NCBI GenBank assembly: GCA_016196925.1
Contig: JACPWS010000031.1
Span: forward strand, 1-64,000
Source of the DNA: Burkholderiales bacterium
GTDB lineage: Bacteria > Pseudomonadota > Gammaproteobacteria > Burkholderiales > Burkholderiaceae_D
Direction: 5' to 3'
DNA length: 64,000 nucleotides
Below are positions 27,789 to 39,873 of the stretch, piece after piece. The notes beneath the pieces are model-generated. The model did no database searches. It was not told the DNA's origin and worked only from the letters and a program-made list of their open reading frames with translations. Every line of letters begins with the position of its first letter. The first letter of the stretch is position 1. The position numbers and the translations under genes are program-made.

Positions 27789-29774
27789 TTAAGCCACCGC
27801 CTCCAAAAACTCTTGCTGCTCCAGCCAGTCGGCTTCCAGCTGTTCCAGCTCTTTCAGCACATAGGCCTGATCCATCAGCAGCGCCTTGAGTTTTTCCTTG
27901 TTGGCGTCGCTGTAGATGTCGCTATCGGCCAGCTGGGCGGCGACTTCGTCCTTCTTCGCATTCAGCTTGGCCATCTACTCTTCCAGGCGCTTGATGCGGG
28001 TCTCGATCGGTTTGCGCTGGGCGGCGAGTTTTTGTCTTTCGTCGGCGGACTGGCGGCGTTGCTCCTTGTCGTTGGCTTTGTCTGCGACCGGTATCGGTTT
28101 CGCTTGCGGCAGGGCGTCGGCCTTGGCTTTGGCCGGCAGCGCCGGGGCGGCTTCCTTGGCGAGTTTGTTCTGGTACAGCCAATTCTTGTAATCGTCGAGG
28201 TCGCCGTCGAACGGCTGCAGCTGGCCATCGGCCACGATGATGAACTGGTCGGTGGTGGCGCGCAGCAGGTGGCGGTCATGCGAGACCACGACCAGCGTGC
28301 CTTCGAACTGGGCCAGGGCTTCGGTCAGGGCTTCGCGGGTTTCCAGGTCCAGATGGTTGGTCGGTTCATCCAGCAGCAGCAGGTTAGGGCGCTGCCAGAC
28401 GATCATGGCCAGCGCCAGGCGGGCTTTTTCGCCGCCGGAGAAAGGTGCGATGGGGCTGGTGACCATGTTGCCGGGGAAGTTGAAGCCGCCCAGGAAGTTG
28501 CGCAATTCCTGCTCGCGCACATTCGGCGCGATGTGCGCCAGGTGCCACAGCGGTGACTCGTCGTGGCGCAGCATTTCGACCTGATGCTGGGCGAAGTAGC
28601 CGATGGACAGGCCCTTGCCGGTCTGCATGGTGCCGGCCAGCGGCGCGATGTCGCCCACGATGGTCTTGATCAGGGTCGATTTGCCGGCGCCGTTCACGCC
28701 CAGCAAGCCTATGCGCTGGCCTATCTGCAGCGAGAATTTGACGTCGGAGACGATGGTTTTTTCGCTAAAGCTGTGATCGGTCTTGGACTCGGTGCGGTAG
28801 CCGCAATGCACGTCTTCCATCACCAGCATGGGGTTCGGCGCACTGAGCGGTTCGCGGAACTCGAAAGAGAATTCGGCGGCGGCGCGCAAAGGCGCCAGCT
28901 CTTCCATCCTGGCCAGGGCCTTGATGCGGCTTTGCGCCTGCTTGGCCTTGCTGGCCTTGGCGGCGAAGCGGTCGATGAAGGATTGCAGGTGGGCGCGTTT
29001 GCGGTTTTGCTTTTCTATGGTGCCTTGCGCCAGGATCAGCTGGGCCGCGCGCTGCCGTTCGAACGAAGAGTAATTGCCGGAATAGCGCTTCAGTTTGCGC
29101 TCGTCGATATGCACCACCACGTTCACCACGCCATCCAGGAAATCGCGGTCATGCGAGATGATCAGTAGGGTGCCGGCATAGCGTTTCAGCCAGTCTTCCA
29201 GCCAGATGATGGCGTCCAGATCCAGGTGGTTGGTCGGTTCATCGAGCAGCAGCAAATCGGATTTGCACATCAGGGCTTGCGCCAGGTTCAGGCGCATGCG
29301 CCAGCCGCCGGAAAAACTGGCGACCGACTGTTCCATCTGATCCAGCGTGAAACCCAGGCCCAGCAGCAGTTGCTCGCCGCGCGAACGCACGGTGTAGGCG
29401 TCGGCGTCGGCCAGCGCGCCGTAGATTTCGCCGATGGCGATGCCGTTGTCGTAGCTTTCCGGTTGCGCTTCCAGTTCGGCCAGTTGCGCTTCCAGCTTGC
29501 GCAGGGCGATGTCGCCGTCGATCGCGTAGTCGATCGCGCTGCGTTCCAGCGGCGGGGTCTCTTGCGCCACGTGCGCCAGTTGCCATTTGGCCGGGAATTC
29601 TATGCTGCCCTGGTCGGGGTGCAATTCACCGCGCAGCATGGCGAACAGGCTGGATTTGCCTGCGCCGTTGGAGCCGATCAAGCCTATCTTGTCGCCGGGG
29701 TTGAGCGTGACATCGACGCTGTCGAACAAAGGCTTGGTACCGCGCGCCAGGATAACTTGCTGCAAACGTATCAT
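27789..29774 (-). pseudogene. ABC-F ATPase (YheS type) interrupted by an in-frame TAG
   Basis: ABC-F proteins bind the ribosomal E site and rescue stalled translation. The frame runs 599 codons from the ATG at 29774 to a TAG at 27975-27977, then continues in the same frame from an ATG directly after it (27974) for 61 codons to 27789. The whole, about 661 residues, is the normal length. Both cassettes are intact: Walker A GSNGAGKSS and GVNGAGKST, signatures SFSGGW and PFSGGEK, and Walker B LLLLDEPTNHLDL twice. The stop follows KRLEE and cuts off the C-terminal coiled coil (LADSDIYSDANKEKLKALL). The ATPase core may still work; the tail may be made by reinitiation, or this is a sequencing error. 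Confidence 0.85.
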
Positions 29775-29846
29775 AGTAAATCAGAAAAAAAGGGGGTATC
29801 TTATGTATTTGCCCTGCAGTCAGCAGAAAACAAGGCGGGAAAAAAT

Positions 29847-29863
29847 ATACTGAGGTGGAGTAT
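29847..29863. repeat. Palindromic ATACT...AGTAT motif, CTCC family
   Basis: ATACT and AGTAT flank a seven-base core. On the minus strand it reads ACATACTCCACCTCAGTAT, closely matching the copy at 44859-44875. Confidence 0.5.
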
Positions 29864-29892
29864 GTCGTTCAATCAAGCCAAATACTTCGCTA

Positions 29893-29969
29893 CGTCATTC
29901 CGGCGCAGGCCGGAATCCAGTGGCGTAACTACCGAAAGACGCTGGTTCCCTGCCTGCGCAGGGATGACG
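29893..29969. repeat. REP-like double hairpin (copy A)
   Basis: Starts CGTCATTCCGGCGCAGG, ends CTGCGCAGGGATGACG, with two hairpins (ATTCCGGC...GCCGGAAT and CCCTGCC...GCAGGGA). This is the widespread GTCATTCC...GGAATGAC type of proteobacterial intergenic repeat. It lies in the 290-bp gap between the ABC-F gene and prmB. Confidence 0.75.
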
Positions 29970-30066
29970 ACTTTGAGTTCAAGGTTTATTTGAACGGTAC
30001 CGCTAGCTAGAACTACATGCTTTTGAAAGAAGCGGGTAAAACGTGATTTTACCCTTTACCCGCCAT

Positions 30067-30969
30067 TCAGGCCTTGTAATCCGCGAGTTGACCGGCTTCC
30101 ACCAGGAACACCATGTCGTCGCCGGCGCTGGTGGTGAGCCAGGTCAGGTTCAGTTCGGGGAAGGCGGCTTCGGCGAAGGCGCGCTCGTTGCCGATTTCCA
30201 CCATCAGCAAACCGTCTGCGGTCAGGCGCTGAGCGGCGCCGGCCACGATCTTGCGCACCAGGTCCATGCCGTCTTCGCCGCCGGCCAGCGCGATTTGCGG
30301 CTCGTGCCGGTATTCCTTGGGCAGCTTGTCCATCGAGCCGGAATTTACATAGGGCGGATTGCTGATGATAAGGTCGTATTTCTTATCCGGCACGCGGCTG
30401 TACAAATCGGATTCGATCAGGGTGATGCGGTCTTGCAACTGGTATTCATCGACGTTGCGATGCGCCACCGCCAGCGCATCGGGCGAGATATCGACAGCGT
30501 CGATTTGCGCCTGCGGGAAGGCATCGGCCAGCATGATGGGCAGGCAGCCGGAACCGGTGCACAGTTCCAGGATATTGCTGATGGCGTCCGGGTCGTTGAC
30601 CCAGGGCGCGAAATGTTCGGGGATCAGCTCGGCGATGAATGAGCGCGGCACGATCACGCGCTCATCCACGTAAAAGCGATAAGCGCCGAGCCAGGCTTCA
30701 TTGGTCAGGTAAGAAGCCGGCACGCGTTCGACCGCGCGCCGTTCTATCATGGTCAGCGCCGCGTCGATTTCATACGGCAGCAGGCGCGCATCGAGAAAAG
30801 GATCGATCTTGTCGATAGGCAGATGCAGCGTATGCAGCAGCAGGTAAGCCGCCTCATCGAGCGCATTGGCGCTGCCGTGGCCGAAAAACAGTTTTTCGGT
30901 GTTGAAGCGGGTCACCGCGTAGCGCAGCAGATCGCGCATGGTGCTAAAGGTCTGGGCAGGAGTGGTCAT
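30067..30969 (-). CDS. prmB: Ribosomal protein L3 N5-glutamine methyltransferase
   Basis: PrmB methylates a glutamine of ribosomal protein L3. 300 residues. The SAM-binding motif LELCTGSGCLPIMLA lies near residue 150 and the catalytic IISNPPYVNSGSM near residue 210. N-terminal helical domain with LFFGHGSANALDEAAYL distinguishes PrmB from the release factor enzyme PrmC. It is the last gene of the dap cluster on this strand. A REP-like element separates it from dapE. Confidence 0.95.
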   Translation of the reverse strand: MTTPAQTFSTMRDLLRYAVTRFNTEKLFFGHGSANALDEAAYLLLHTLHLPIDKIDPFLDARLLPYEIDAALTMIERRAVERVPASYLTNEAWLGAYRFYVDERVIVPRSFIAELIPEHFAPWVNDPDAISNILELCTGSGCLPIMLADAFPQAQIDAVDISPDALAVAHRNVDEYQLQDRITLIESDLYSRVPDKKYDLIISNPPYVNSGSMDKLPKEYRHEPQIALAGGEDGMDLVRKIVAGAAQRLTADGLLMVEIGNERAFAEAAFPELNLTWLTTSAGDDMVFLVEAGQLADYKA

Positions 30970-31019
30970 TTTTTTTCGGTGCTTAACATTGATAAGAAAT
31001 CACAAATTTATCTGGATTT

Positions 31020-31047
31020 CGTCATTCCCGCTTTTGCGGGAATGACG
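31020..31047. repeat. REP-like single hairpin (copy B)
   Basis: CGTCATTCCCGC/GCGGGAATGACG with a four-base loop, perfect 12-bp stem, between dapE and prmB. Same family as copies A and C. Confidence 0.8.
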
Positions 31048-31070
31048 CTTTGGATTTAATCCATATTTCC

Positions 31071-32575
<1,505 letters not shown>

Positions 32576-32577
32576 TG

Positions 32578-33720
32578 TTATACGTTCAGGGTAAATTCGG
32601 TGAAGGAAGCTTCATCCTTCGCTTCCGGCTCCGGTTCCGGTTCTTGCGCCGCCGCCGCGGCGGCTTCGTTATTCAACAGCCACAGCAAGTTGTTGGCGGA
32701 GTCGGCATTGGCCAAGCCTTCTTCCTGGCTGATCAGACCGGATTTGATCATGTGCATCAGCGCGCGTTCGAAAGTCTGCGAGCCCGGCGACAAGCTCTTT
32801 TCTATCGCTTCCTTGATCTGGAAGATGTCGCCTTGCTCGATCAGTTCGGCCACGTAGCGCGTGTTCAGCATGATCTCGACCGCCGGGCAGCGGCCGCCGT
32901 CCAGCGAGCGTATCAGGCGCTGCGAAATGATGGCGCGTATCGAGGACGACAAATCGAGCAATAGCGCATTGCGGCTTTCCATGGGGAAGAAGCTGATGAT
33001 GCGGTTTAGTGCCTGATAACTGTTGTTCGCATGCAGCGTCGCCAGCACCAGGTGGCCCGACTGGGCATAGGCGATCGCCGCCAGCATGGTGTCGAGATCG
33101 CGGATCTCGCCGATCAGGATGCAATCGGGCGCCTGCCGCAGGGAATTTTTTAGCGCGGTCCTCAGGCTTTCGGAATCGGTGCCGATTTCACGCTGATTGA
33201 CGATCGATTTTTTGCTGCGGAACAGGAATTCTATCGGGTCTTCCAGCGTCAGGATGTGGCCGGTCCTGATTTCATTACGATGATCGAGCATGGAGGCGAT
33301 GGTGGTCGACTTGCCCGAACCGGTGGCGCCGACCACCAGGATCAGGCCGCGCTTTTCCATGATCAGCTCAGCCATCACCGGCGGCAGATTCAGGGTATCG
33401 AGGCTGGGGATGTCGCCCGGCACAAAACGCAGTACGGCCGAAATCGTGCCGCGCTGGCGGAATGCCGACAGGCGGAAGCGCCCTATGCCGGGCGCACCGA
33501 TGCCGATGTTGAGCTCGTTCTCGCGTTCCAGTTGCTCCATGTGTTCGGGCGCCACCACCTCGTTCAGCAAGGACAGGATGTTCGCCTGATCCATCTTTTG
33601 CTGATTGATAGGCAGCAGGTTGCCGTTGATCTTCAGATGTATCGGCGAATTCATCGCGAAAAACATGTCGGACGCATGTTTATCTTTCATTAACTGGAAT
33701 AAGCGCTCCATCGCTGCCAT
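32578..33720 (-). CDS. pilU: Type IV pilus retraction ATPase PilU
   Basis: PilU is an accessory hexameric ATPase that powers pilus retraction with PilT. 380 residues. Walker A VGATGSGKSTT near residue 130, the Asp box HILTLEDPIEFLF, Walker B DCILIGEIRD and the His box HLVLATLHANNSYQ are all present. PilU rather than PilT is suggested by length and the A/E-rich C-terminal tail. No pilT gene is adjacent; it sits inside the dap cluster. The minor pilin operon at 45-51 kb is probably its partner. Confidence 0.88.
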   Translation of the reverse strand: MAAMERLFQLMKDKHASDMFFAMNSPIHLKINGNLLPINQQKMDQANILSLLNEVVAPEHMEQLERENELNIGIGAPGIGRFRLSAFRQRGTISAVLRFVPGDIPSLDTLNLPPVMAELIMEKRGLILVVGATGSGKSTTIASMLDHRNEIRTGHILTLEDPIEFLFRSKKSIVNQREIGTDSESLRTALKNSLRQAPDCILIGEIRDLDTMLAAIAYAQSGHLVLATLHANNSYQALNRIISFFPMESRNALLLDLSSSIRAIISQRLIRSLDGGRCPAVEIMLNTRYVAELIEQGDIFQIKEAIEKSLSPGSQTFERALMHMIKSGLISQEEGLANADSANNLLWLLNNEAAAAAAQEPEPEPEAKDEASFTEFTLNV

Positions 33721-33770
33721 GGTTGGTCCCTATTTTTTTAATGGTTTAATTTGCGAAACTTTCCAGCCGC

Positions 33771-34598
<828 letters not shown>

Positions 34599-34667
34599 TT
34601 GCGTGCTTCTTTAAATGAAAAAAATCGGAGGAAAAAGAGCTAGGGAATCACGGATTTATTCCGATTT

Positions 34668-34740
34668 CGTCATCCCCGCGAAAGCGGGGATCCACCTAAG
34701 TGTTTGATTCACATGGATTCCCGCTTTCGCGGGAATGACG
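34668..34740. repeat. REP-like double hairpin (copy C)
   Basis: CGTCATCCCCGCG...CGGGGAT, then ATTCCCGC...GCGGGAATGACG: two hairpins with outer ends complementary. It lies between dapC and dapD and is related to copies A and B. Confidence 0.8.
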
Positions 34741-34764
34741 CCTTTTGAATTAATCTGCGCATCC

Positions 34765-35985
34765 CTAGGCGGCGAGCGTCTTGCAAAAGGCCGCGATGCG
34801 TTGCGCGGCTTCCATGCACTCGTCGACTTCGGCCACCAGGGCCATGCGGATGCGATTCTGACCAGGATTCACGCCATGCGCTTCACGCGCCAGGTAGCTG
34901 CCAGGCAAAACTGTCACATTATATTCCTGGTACAGGCGCCTAGCGAATTCTGTATCGCTCAAACCCAGATGGCCGACGCCTGCCCACAAGTAAAACGCGG
35001 CATCGGGCAGGCTGACATCGAGCGCTTGTTCCAACAGCGGGGTGACCTGGGCGAATTTGGCGATGTATTTGGCGCGGTTTTCCTGCACATGCACTTCATC
35101 GTTCCAGGCGACGACCGAAGCCGCCTGTATCGCCGGGCTCATGGCGCTGCCGTGATAGGTGCGGTACAGCAGGAATTTCTTGATGATTTCGGCGTCGCCG
35201 GCCACGAAGCCGGAGCGCATGCCCGGCACATTCGAGCGTTTCGACAGGCTGGACAGGGTAATCAGTCGGCGATAATCGTCGCGCCCCAGGGCGCGCGCCG
35301 CCTGCAGGCTGCCGAGCGGCGCCTGCTCCTTGAAATAGATTTCCGAATAGCATTCATCGGCGGCGATCACGAAACCGTAGCGGTCGGACAAGTCGAACAG
35401 CTCTTTCCAGTCTTCCAGGTTCAGCACCGCGCCGGTAGGATTGCCGGGCGAGCAGATGTACAGCAATTGCACGCGTTGCCAGACCGCTACCGGGATGTTT
35501 TTATAATCGGGCGCAAAGTTGCGGGCCGGGTCGGCATTGGCAAAATACGGTTCGGCCCCGGCCAGATAAGCCGCTCCCTCGTAAATCTGGTAAAACGGGT
35601 TCGGGCACAGCACCAGCGGCGCGCCGTTGCTGCAGGCGCTGGGGTCGATCACGGTTTGCGCCAGGGCAAACAAGGCTTCGCGCGAGCCATTCACCGGCAA
35701 GATCTGGCTTGCCGCATCGAGGGCCGGGATCGCATAACGCCGCGCCAGCCAGCCGGAAATCGCGCCGCGCAGGGCGTCTGAACCTGCCGTCAGCGGATAA
35801 CTGGCCAAGCCGTCCAGATTGTCGCTGACGGCTTGCTTGATAAATTCAGGCGTAGGGTGTTTCGGTTCCCCTATCCCCAAACCTATCGCCTTGTACGCGG
35901 GATTGGGTGTGACATCGGCAAACAGTCTCCGGAGTTTTTCAAACGGATAGGGCTGCAGCTTGGCAAGAAACGGATTGAAGGTCAT
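34765..35985 (-). CDS. dapC: Succinyldiaminopimelate transaminase
   Basis: DapC is a PLP-dependent class I/II aminotransferase converting N-succinyl-2-amino-6-ketopimelate to succinyl-diaminopimelate. 406 residues. The PLP lysine lies in LSSLSKRSNVPGMRSGFV; IGLGIGEPKHPTPEF at the N-terminus and CSPGNPTGAVL in the middle are conserved. First gene of the minus-strand dap cluster, divergent from smc. Confidence 0.95.
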   Translation of the reverse strand: MTFNPFLAKLQPYPFEKLRRLFADVTPNPAYKAIGLGIGEPKHPTPEFIKQAVSDNLDGLASYPLTAGSDALRGAISGWLARRYAIPALDAASQILPVNGSREALFALAQTVIDPSACSNGAPLVLCPNPFYQIYEGAAYLAGAEPYFANADPARNFAPDYKNIPVAVWQRVQLLYICSPGNPTGAVLNLEDWKELFDLSDRYGFVIAADECYSEIYFKEQAPLGSLQAARALGRDDYRRLITLSSLSKRSNVPGMRSGFVAGDAEIIKKFLLYRTYHGSAMSPAIQAASVVAWNDEVHVQENRAKYIAKFAQVTPLLEQALDVSLPDAAFYLWAGVGHLGLSDTEFARRLYQEYNVTVLPGSYLAREAHGVNPGQNRIRMALVAEVDECMEAAQRIAAFCKTLAA

Positions 35986-36106
35986 TTTTCGAATTGTTGT
36001 AAGCGTTAAGGCAATATGGCTGGCGTTTATGCGGAGCGAAGGGGCTGCGCCGTCATATTGTTTGGTGTCGCCGCTGCGACCGGGTATTGCTGTGAGGTAT
36101 TGCCGT

Positions 36107-36112
36107 ATTATA
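36107..36112 (-). promoter_or_regulatory. -10 box for dapC
   Basis: A perfect TATAAT on the minus strand, about 120 bases before the dapC ATG; the -35 box is unclear. The rest of the 363-base dapC-smc gap (35986-36348) holds no credible gene. TATGAT near 36250 could be the smc -10 box. Confidence 0.45.
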
Positions 36113-36348
36113 GCCTCCGTCGCTTATTCCCGAGTAAGGCTTTGCGGCGCACGCGCATAGCGCGGCCATGGCGGAATTCGCCGGTCCGATCGCGCCAGCA
36201 TTTAACGGTGCAATCCGTTCTAAAAATGAAAAATTTTCCTGTCAAATGGTATGATGCAGCGCTGCTTGCTACGCCAGACGACGGCGCTTGTGAGTGAAAC
36301 AGCAAACGGTATTGAATTTGGCTGCAAAAGAGAATAAAACTTTATAAA

Positions 36349-39300
36349 GTGCGATTAACTTCTATTAAATTATCGGGTTTCAAATCTTTTGTAGACCCCA
36401 CTCATTTTCAGGTCCCGGGCCAGCTGGTCGGCGTGGTGGGACCTAACGGTTGCGGCAAATCGAATATTATCGACGCCGTGCGCTGGGTGCTGGGCGAATC
36501 CAAAGCCTCGGAATTGCGCGGCGAATCGATGCAGGACGTCATTTTCAACGGCTCCACCCATCGCAAACCGGCCGGACGCTCTTCGGTAGAACTGGTGTTC
36601 GATAACAGTCTCGGCAAGGCGGCCGGGCAATGGGGCCAGTATGCCGAAATCGCCGTCAAGCGCACCCTGACGCGCGACGGCACGTCTACTTATTACATCA
36701 ACGGTCAGCCGGTGCGGCGCCGTGATATTCAGGATATCTTCCTCGGCACCGGCCTCGGTCCGCGCGCTTACGCCATCATCGGCCAGGGCATGATCTCGCG
36801 CATCATCGAAGCGCGTCCGGAAGAATTAAGAATTTTCCTGGAAGAAGCGGCCGGCGTGTCGCGTTACAAAGAGCGCCGGCGCGAAACCGAAAACCGCATT
36901 CACGACACCCATGAAAACCTGGTGCGGGTGGAAGACATCCTGCGCGAACTGAATAACAACCTGGAAAAACTCGAAGCGCAGGCCGTGGTCGCCAACAAGT
37001 ACCATGAACTGCAATCCGATCAGGACGAAAAACAAAAACTGCTGTGGCTGCTGCGCAAGAAAGAAGCGGCCAACGAGCAGCAAAAACATTTCACCGAAAT
37101 CGAAAAGACCCAGCTCGACCTGGAAGAACAAACCGCCAAACTGCGCCATGTGGAACTGGAGCTCGAACACATGCGCCAGGCGCACTACGCGGTCGGCGAC
37201 CGCATGCATCAGGCGCAGGGCCATCTGTACCAGACCAATGCCGAGATCGGCAGCCTGGAAGCGCAGATCAAGTTCGTGATCGAATCGCGCAGCCGCTTGC
37301 AAAGCCAGTTGCATTCGCTGACCGCACAGCGCGATCAGTGGCAGCGACAGGGCCAGCAGATGCAGGCCGATTTGTCCGAGGCGGAAATTCATGTCGAAGA
37401 GCTGGCGATGCGCGCCGAGCAGGCAGTAGAAATCAGCCAGCAACAGCAAGACAAGCTGCCGGCGATGGAACAAAACTGGCGCGAGGCGCAGTTAAAGACC
37501 ACCGAGTCGCGCGCCAAAATCATGCAGATGCAGCAGCAGATCGAGCTGGAATCGGCCCATCAGCGCAATGCCTCGAATATCCTGAATACGCTGACAGCCC
37601 GTCGCGAACGCCTGATGCAAGAAAAGCAGGGCCTGGCCATGCCGGATTCCAGTCATCTGGACAATCTGGCGCTGCAACTGGAAGAAAAAAAACAAGTGCT
37701 GGAAGAGCTTTCCCTGCAACTGGAACAGGCGCAACAGCGCCTGCCGCTGCTGGAAGACGAGCGCAAACAGGCGCAGCTACAAGTGCAGCAGGATGCGGCC
37801 GAATATGCGCAACTGGAAGCGCGTCTGCTGGCGCTGAAACAGCTGCAAGAAAAAGTCCAGAGCCAGGGCAAGGTACAACCGTGGCTGGCCAAGCACGAAC
37901 TCGGCGGCTTGCCTAAGCTGTGGCAAAAACTGCAGATTGCCTCCGGTTGGGAAACCGCGCTGGAAGCGGTGCTGCGCGAGCGTACCGCAGCGCTGGAAAT
38001 GTCGAATCTGGAATGGGCTAAGGCTTTTTTCAGCGACGCGCCGCCGGCCAAGCTGGCTTTGTATTCGCCGCAAGTCAGCGCCGAGCCGCCGGCTCAGGTC
38101 GCCGGCCTGCAGCCTTTCTTGAATTTGTTGCAGTTGAATGAGGCAGGCGTGCGCAGCTTGCTGCAGGATTGGCTGCATCAGGTGTATGTGGCGGACGATG
38201 TGACCTCGGCGTTCATCGATCGCAGCAAATTGCCGCAGGGCGCTTGCTTCATCACTAAGCAGGGTCACGTGATTGCGCGCTCCAGCGTGCGCTTTTACGC
38301 CGCCGATTCCGAACAAGACGGCGTGCTGGCGCGTCAGCACGAAATCGAGAACATCAGCAAGCAATGCCGCGCCAAACAGCTGCTGGCCGATGAAGCCAGG
38401 ACCCGCGCCGTGCGCGCCGAAGCGGCCTATAGCCAGGCCAGTCAGCAGTTGCAGGAATTGCGCCAGCGCGTCGGCAGCCTGACCCAGACCACGCACAGCC
38501 TGCAAATCGAATTCATGAAACTTTCCGAGGTGCAGGAACGCTTCAACCAGCGCAGCAGCCAGATCGCCGGCGACCTGGCCGAGATCGCCGCGCAGGAAAG
38601 CGAGCAGCAACAGACCCGGGCCGAATCCGAGCAAAAATTCGAGATGCTGGACATGGAATTGGCCGAGCTGCAGGAAAGCCATGAAGACGGCCAGACCGCC
38701 TACCTGGAAAAAGAACGGCAACTGAACGAGGCGCGCCAGCGTTTGCGCGATCTGGAACTGGCGGCGCAGGAAGCCGCGTTTGCCGAAAAATCGCATCGCA
38801 GCAAGATGGAAGAAATGCGGCGCACCATCGCCACCGCGCTGGAACAGGCGGCCCAACTGTTCGCCAGCATGCAGCAAGGTCAGCTGGAACTGGAAGCGAT
38901 GGATGACGAAACGGCCCAGGCCGGCTTGCAATCCTTGCTGGACCGGCGCAGCGAGCAGGAAAGGGCGCTGGCCGATGCGCGCCATGAACTCGATCAGTTG
39001 ACGCAGCAATTGCGCCAGCATGAAGACGCCAAGACGCAAGTTGAACGCAGCCTGCAGCCGCAGCGCGACCGCATCGTCGAATTGCAATTGAAGGAACAGG
39101 CGGCACGTCTGAGCCAGGAGCAATATGCCGAACAATTGCGCAATTTTGAGGTGGACGAAGCGGCGCTCTCGCAAAAGCTGCACGACGATTTGCGCCCTTC
39201 CTATCTGCAGGGCGAAGTCACGCGCCTGACGAATGCGATCGCGGCGCTCGGTGCGGTGAATCTGGCGGCGCTGGACGAGTTGAAGCAAGCGACCGAACGC

Positions 39301-39873
39301 AAGACTTTCCTCGATGCCCAGCACGCCGATCTGACGGAAGCGATCACCACCTTGCAAGATGCGATCCAGAAGATAGACATGGAAACGCGCGATCTGTTAC
39401 AGGACACCTTCGACAAGGTCAATCACCATTTCGCCGAACTGTTTCCTATCTTGTTCGGCGGCGGGCAAGCCAAACTGATCATGACCGGAGATGAAATCCT
39501 CGACTCCGGCGTACAAGTGATGGCGCAGCCGCCCGGCAAGAAGAATGCGACCATCCACTTGCTGTCGGGCGGCGAAAAAGCGCTGACTGCGACCGCGCTG
39601 GTATTCTCCATGTTCCAGCTGAATCCGGCGCCGTTTTGCTTGCTGGATGAGGTGGATGCGCCGCTGGACGACTCGAATACCGAGCGTTTTTGCAATATGG
39701 TGAAACGCATGTCCTCGAATACCCAATTTTTATTTATCTCCCATAACAAGATTGCGATGGAAATGGCACAGCAATTAATCGGTGTCACCATGCAGGAACA
39801 GGGAGTTTCCCGTATCGTGGCGGTGGATATGGAATCCGCCGTCAATTTTGCTACTGAGGCTCAAGCAGCATGA
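36349..39873 (+). CDS. smc: Chromosome partition protein SMC
   Basis: SMC forms a ring-shaped ATPase dimer that organises and segregates chromosomes. 1174 residues from GTG (MRLTSIKLSGFKSFVDPTHF), the normal family N-terminus, though no good ribosome site precedes it. Walker A GPNGCGKSNI near residue 32; two long coiled coils (about 170-500 and 660-1000) around a hinge (about 510-640); signature LLSGGEKALTA and Walker B FCLLDEVDAPLDD near the end. It overlaps the zipA start by four bases (ATGA). Betaproteobacteria use SMC rather than MukB, consistent with the assignment. Confidence 0.97.
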   Translation: MRLTSIKLSGFKSFVDPTHFQVPGQLVGVVGPNGCGKSNIIDAVRWVLGESKASELRGESMQDVIFNGSTHRKPAGRSSVELVFDNSLGKAAGQWGQYAEIAVKRTLTRDGTSTYYINGQPVRRRDIQDIFLGTGLGPRAYAIIGQGMISRIIEARPEELRIFLEEAAGVSRYKERRRETENRIHDTHENLVRVEDILRELNNNLEKLEAQAVVANKYHELQSDQDEKQKLLWLLRKKEAANEQQKHFTEIEKTQLDLEEQTAKLRHVELELEHMRQAHYAVGDRMHQAQGHLYQTNAEIGSLEAQIKFVIESRSRLQSQLHSLTAQRDQWQRQGQQMQADLSEAEIHVEELAMRAEQAVEISQQQQDKLPAMEQNWREAQLKTTESRAKIMQMQQQIELESAHQRNASNILNTLTARRERLMQEKQGLAMPDSSHLDNLALQLEEKKQVLEELSLQLEQAQQRLPLLEDERKQAQLQVQQDAAEYAQLEARLLALKQLQEKVQSQGKVQPWLAKHELGGLPKLWQKLQIASGWETALEAVLRERTAALEMSNLEWAKAFFSDAPPAKLALYSPQVSAEPPAQVAGLQPFLNLLQLNEAGVRSLLQDWLHQVYVADDVTSAFIDRSKLPQGACFITKQGHVIARSSVRFYAADSEQDGVLARQHEIENISKQCRAKQLLADEARTRAVRAEAAYSQASQQLQELRQRVGSLTQTTHSLQIEFMKLSEVQERFNQRSSQIAGDLAEIAAQESEQQQTRAESEQKFEMLDMELAELQESHEDGQTAYLEKERQLNEARQRLRDLELAAQEAAFAEKSHRSKMEEMRRTIATALEQAAQLFASMQQGQLELEAMDDETAQAGLQSLLDRRSEQERALADARHELDQLTQQLRQHEDAKTQVERSLQPQRDRIVELQLKEQAARLSQEQYAEQLRNFEVDEAALSQKLHDDLRPSYLQGEVTRLTNAIAALGAVNLAALDELKQATERKTFLDAQHADLTEAITTLQDAIQKIDMETRDLLQDTFDKVNHHFAELFPILFGGGQAKLIMTGDEILDSGVQVMAQPPGKKNATIHLLSGGEKALTATALVFSMFQLNPAPFCLLDEVDAPLDDSNTERFCNMVKRMSSNTQFLFISHNKIAMEMAQQLIGVTMQEQGVSRIVAVDMESAVNFATEAQAA

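Noticed and set aside
29893-29969. CRISPR array
   Set aside because: Only one unit with two different hairpins, no regular repeats and spacers; it is REP-like.
37777-39357. 526-codon minus-strand frame opposite smc
   Set aside because: Mirror of a coiled-coil coding region; no recognisable domains.
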